A stretch of DNA of 52,691 nucleotides, from positions 1-52,691 of the forward strand of contig OMZF01000009.1 in the NCBI GenBank assembly GCA_900315465.1. Direction: 5' to 3'. The position numbers and the translations under genes are program-made. The notes under the pieces are model-generated. The model ran no database searches. It was not told the origin of the DNA and was given only the letters and a program-made list of their open reading frames with translations. This DNA comes from an uncultured Eubacteriales bacterium (GTDB taxonomy: Bacteria; Bacillota; Clostridia; Oscillospirales; Acutalibacteraceae). Below, one piece after another: positions 52,202 to 52,691 of this stretch. Within the stretch, counting starts at the first letter, position 1. Each line of letters opens with the position of its first letter.

Positions 52202-52690
52202 TTATTGACTGTTATCCGCACTTCTCAGATACTCACGAATTTCATTTTCTGCCTGTTTTACTTCGTTGAGAAATTGAGGAGATGATACTCTTAAAGCACC
52301 AGCACCGAGAATGATTATCCGTTCAAGTCCGTCAGAGGTCACTACACGAACGCGATTATCTTTTGCAAGTTTATGTGAAGCCTTTTCTATGTACATATCG
52401 GCAGTTTCAGCCTGTTTGGTGTATACTACGCTTATTCCTCCGATTTTTTCTACTTCACGGTCATGTCCGGGTACGTTATATGCATCAAAAACAAGTATAA
52501 GCTCACATTTTTTATATCCACGATAATTACAGAGTATATTGATAAGTCTGTTTCTTGCCGAGTCGATACTTTCTTTTGCCAGAGCTTTGAGTTCATCCCA
52601 TGAAAATATCACGTTATACCCGTCAACAAGAAGATAATCAGTTCCGCTGTAAACCTTTTTTGTTGCTTTTGTTGGTTCTTTTGAATAATT
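52202..52690 (-). CDS. NYN-domain (YacP-like) RNase, N-terminal part outside window
   Basis: The frame is open to the window edge. Although a GTG exists at 52612, the conserved start of the domain (YLLVDGYNVIFSWDELKALA) lies upstream of it, so the gene continues beyond the window. Visible parts match the YacP/Rae1 NYN nuclease family: DGYN with the first acidic residue, LVFDAYNVPG, YTKQAETADMYIEKA and VTSDGLERIIILGAGA. Rae1 in Bacillus cleaves mRNA in the ribosomal A site. The residues before the domain (KEPTKATKKVYSGTD) look like a Lys/Thr-rich linker, suggesting that this is the C-terminal domain of a longer protein. Confidence 0.88.
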   Translation of the reverse strand, partial: NYSKEPTKATKKVYSGTDYLLVDGYNVIFSWDELKALAKESIDSARNRLINILCNYRGYKKCELILVFDAYNVPGHDREVEKIGGISVVYTKQAETADMYIEKASHKLAKDNRVRVVTSDGLERIIILGAGALRVSSPQFLNEVKQAENEIREYLRSADNSQ

Positions 52691-52691
52691 A

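Overview
The window looks like a chromosomal segment of a low-GC, Gram-positive clostridium of the Ruminococcus type (Oscillospiraceae). The reasons are: a Gram-positive rimP-nusA-rnpM-ylxQ-infB operon, SpoVS and YmdB next to RNase Y, a FakA homologue, Rrf2 and TetR regulators, strong AGGAGG ribosome sites with frequent TTG/GTG starts, and a complete type IV pilus cluster of the kind carried by ruminococci. No tRNA, rRNA, CRISPR array, insertion sequence or phage gene was seen.

Layout. (1) 1-11.7 kb: type IV pilus locus. Two major-type pilins (the first cut by the window edge) and a stand-alone Rpn-family nuclease with a 12-bp tandem repeat are followed by one long operon: a PilM-PilN fusion, PilO-like protein, prepilin peptidase, PilB, PilT, PilC. 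Two minor pseudopilins follow. PilB, PilT and PilC together imply an extending and retracting pilus. (2) 11.7-13.3 kb: an Rrf2 regulator (minus) and a broken chimeric gene joining a zinc-ribbon start to the back half of a radical SAM/SPASM protein. (3) 13.3-18.4 kb (minus): rimP-nusA-rnpM-ylxQ-infB, with a terminator-like hairpin between promoter and rimP; infB carries about ten copies of a 27-bp in-frame repeat. (4) 18.5-28.4 kb: uncharacterised proteins, two lipoproteins, SecA, BirA and SerS. (5) 28.4-31.6 kb: a membrane zinc-ribbon protein and a protein combining a PARG-type and a DraG-type ADP-ribose hydrolase. (6) 31.8-36.3 kb: a lipoprotein with a carbohydrate-binding domain, a secreted charged protein, and an OmpR-type regulator/sensor kinase pair. 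The lipoprotein promoter carries three TTCC direct repeats spaced 11 bp. (7) 36.3-42.7 kb: GNAT, YitT, TetR divergent from glgB, a cysteine-rich clostridial protein and a secreted LRR/Ig-like protein. (8) 42.8-46.8 kb: rny (minus), a roughly 210-nt structured RNA candidate, a membrane zinc-ribbon gene, ymdB and spoVS. (9) 46.9-52.7 kb: FakA, PcrA/UvrD helicase, a zinc-dependent phospholipase C-like protein, and the end of a NYN-domain (YacP) protein running off the window.

Best leads for something undescribed: the structured RNA between rny and 44913; the dual ADP-ribose hydrolase; the 17-nt leader motif shared by the pilus operon and an unknown gene 17 kb away; the 11-bp-phased TTCC repeats next to a two-component system; and the chimeric radical SAM remnant. 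All functional calls rest on reading the translated sequence; no database search was run.
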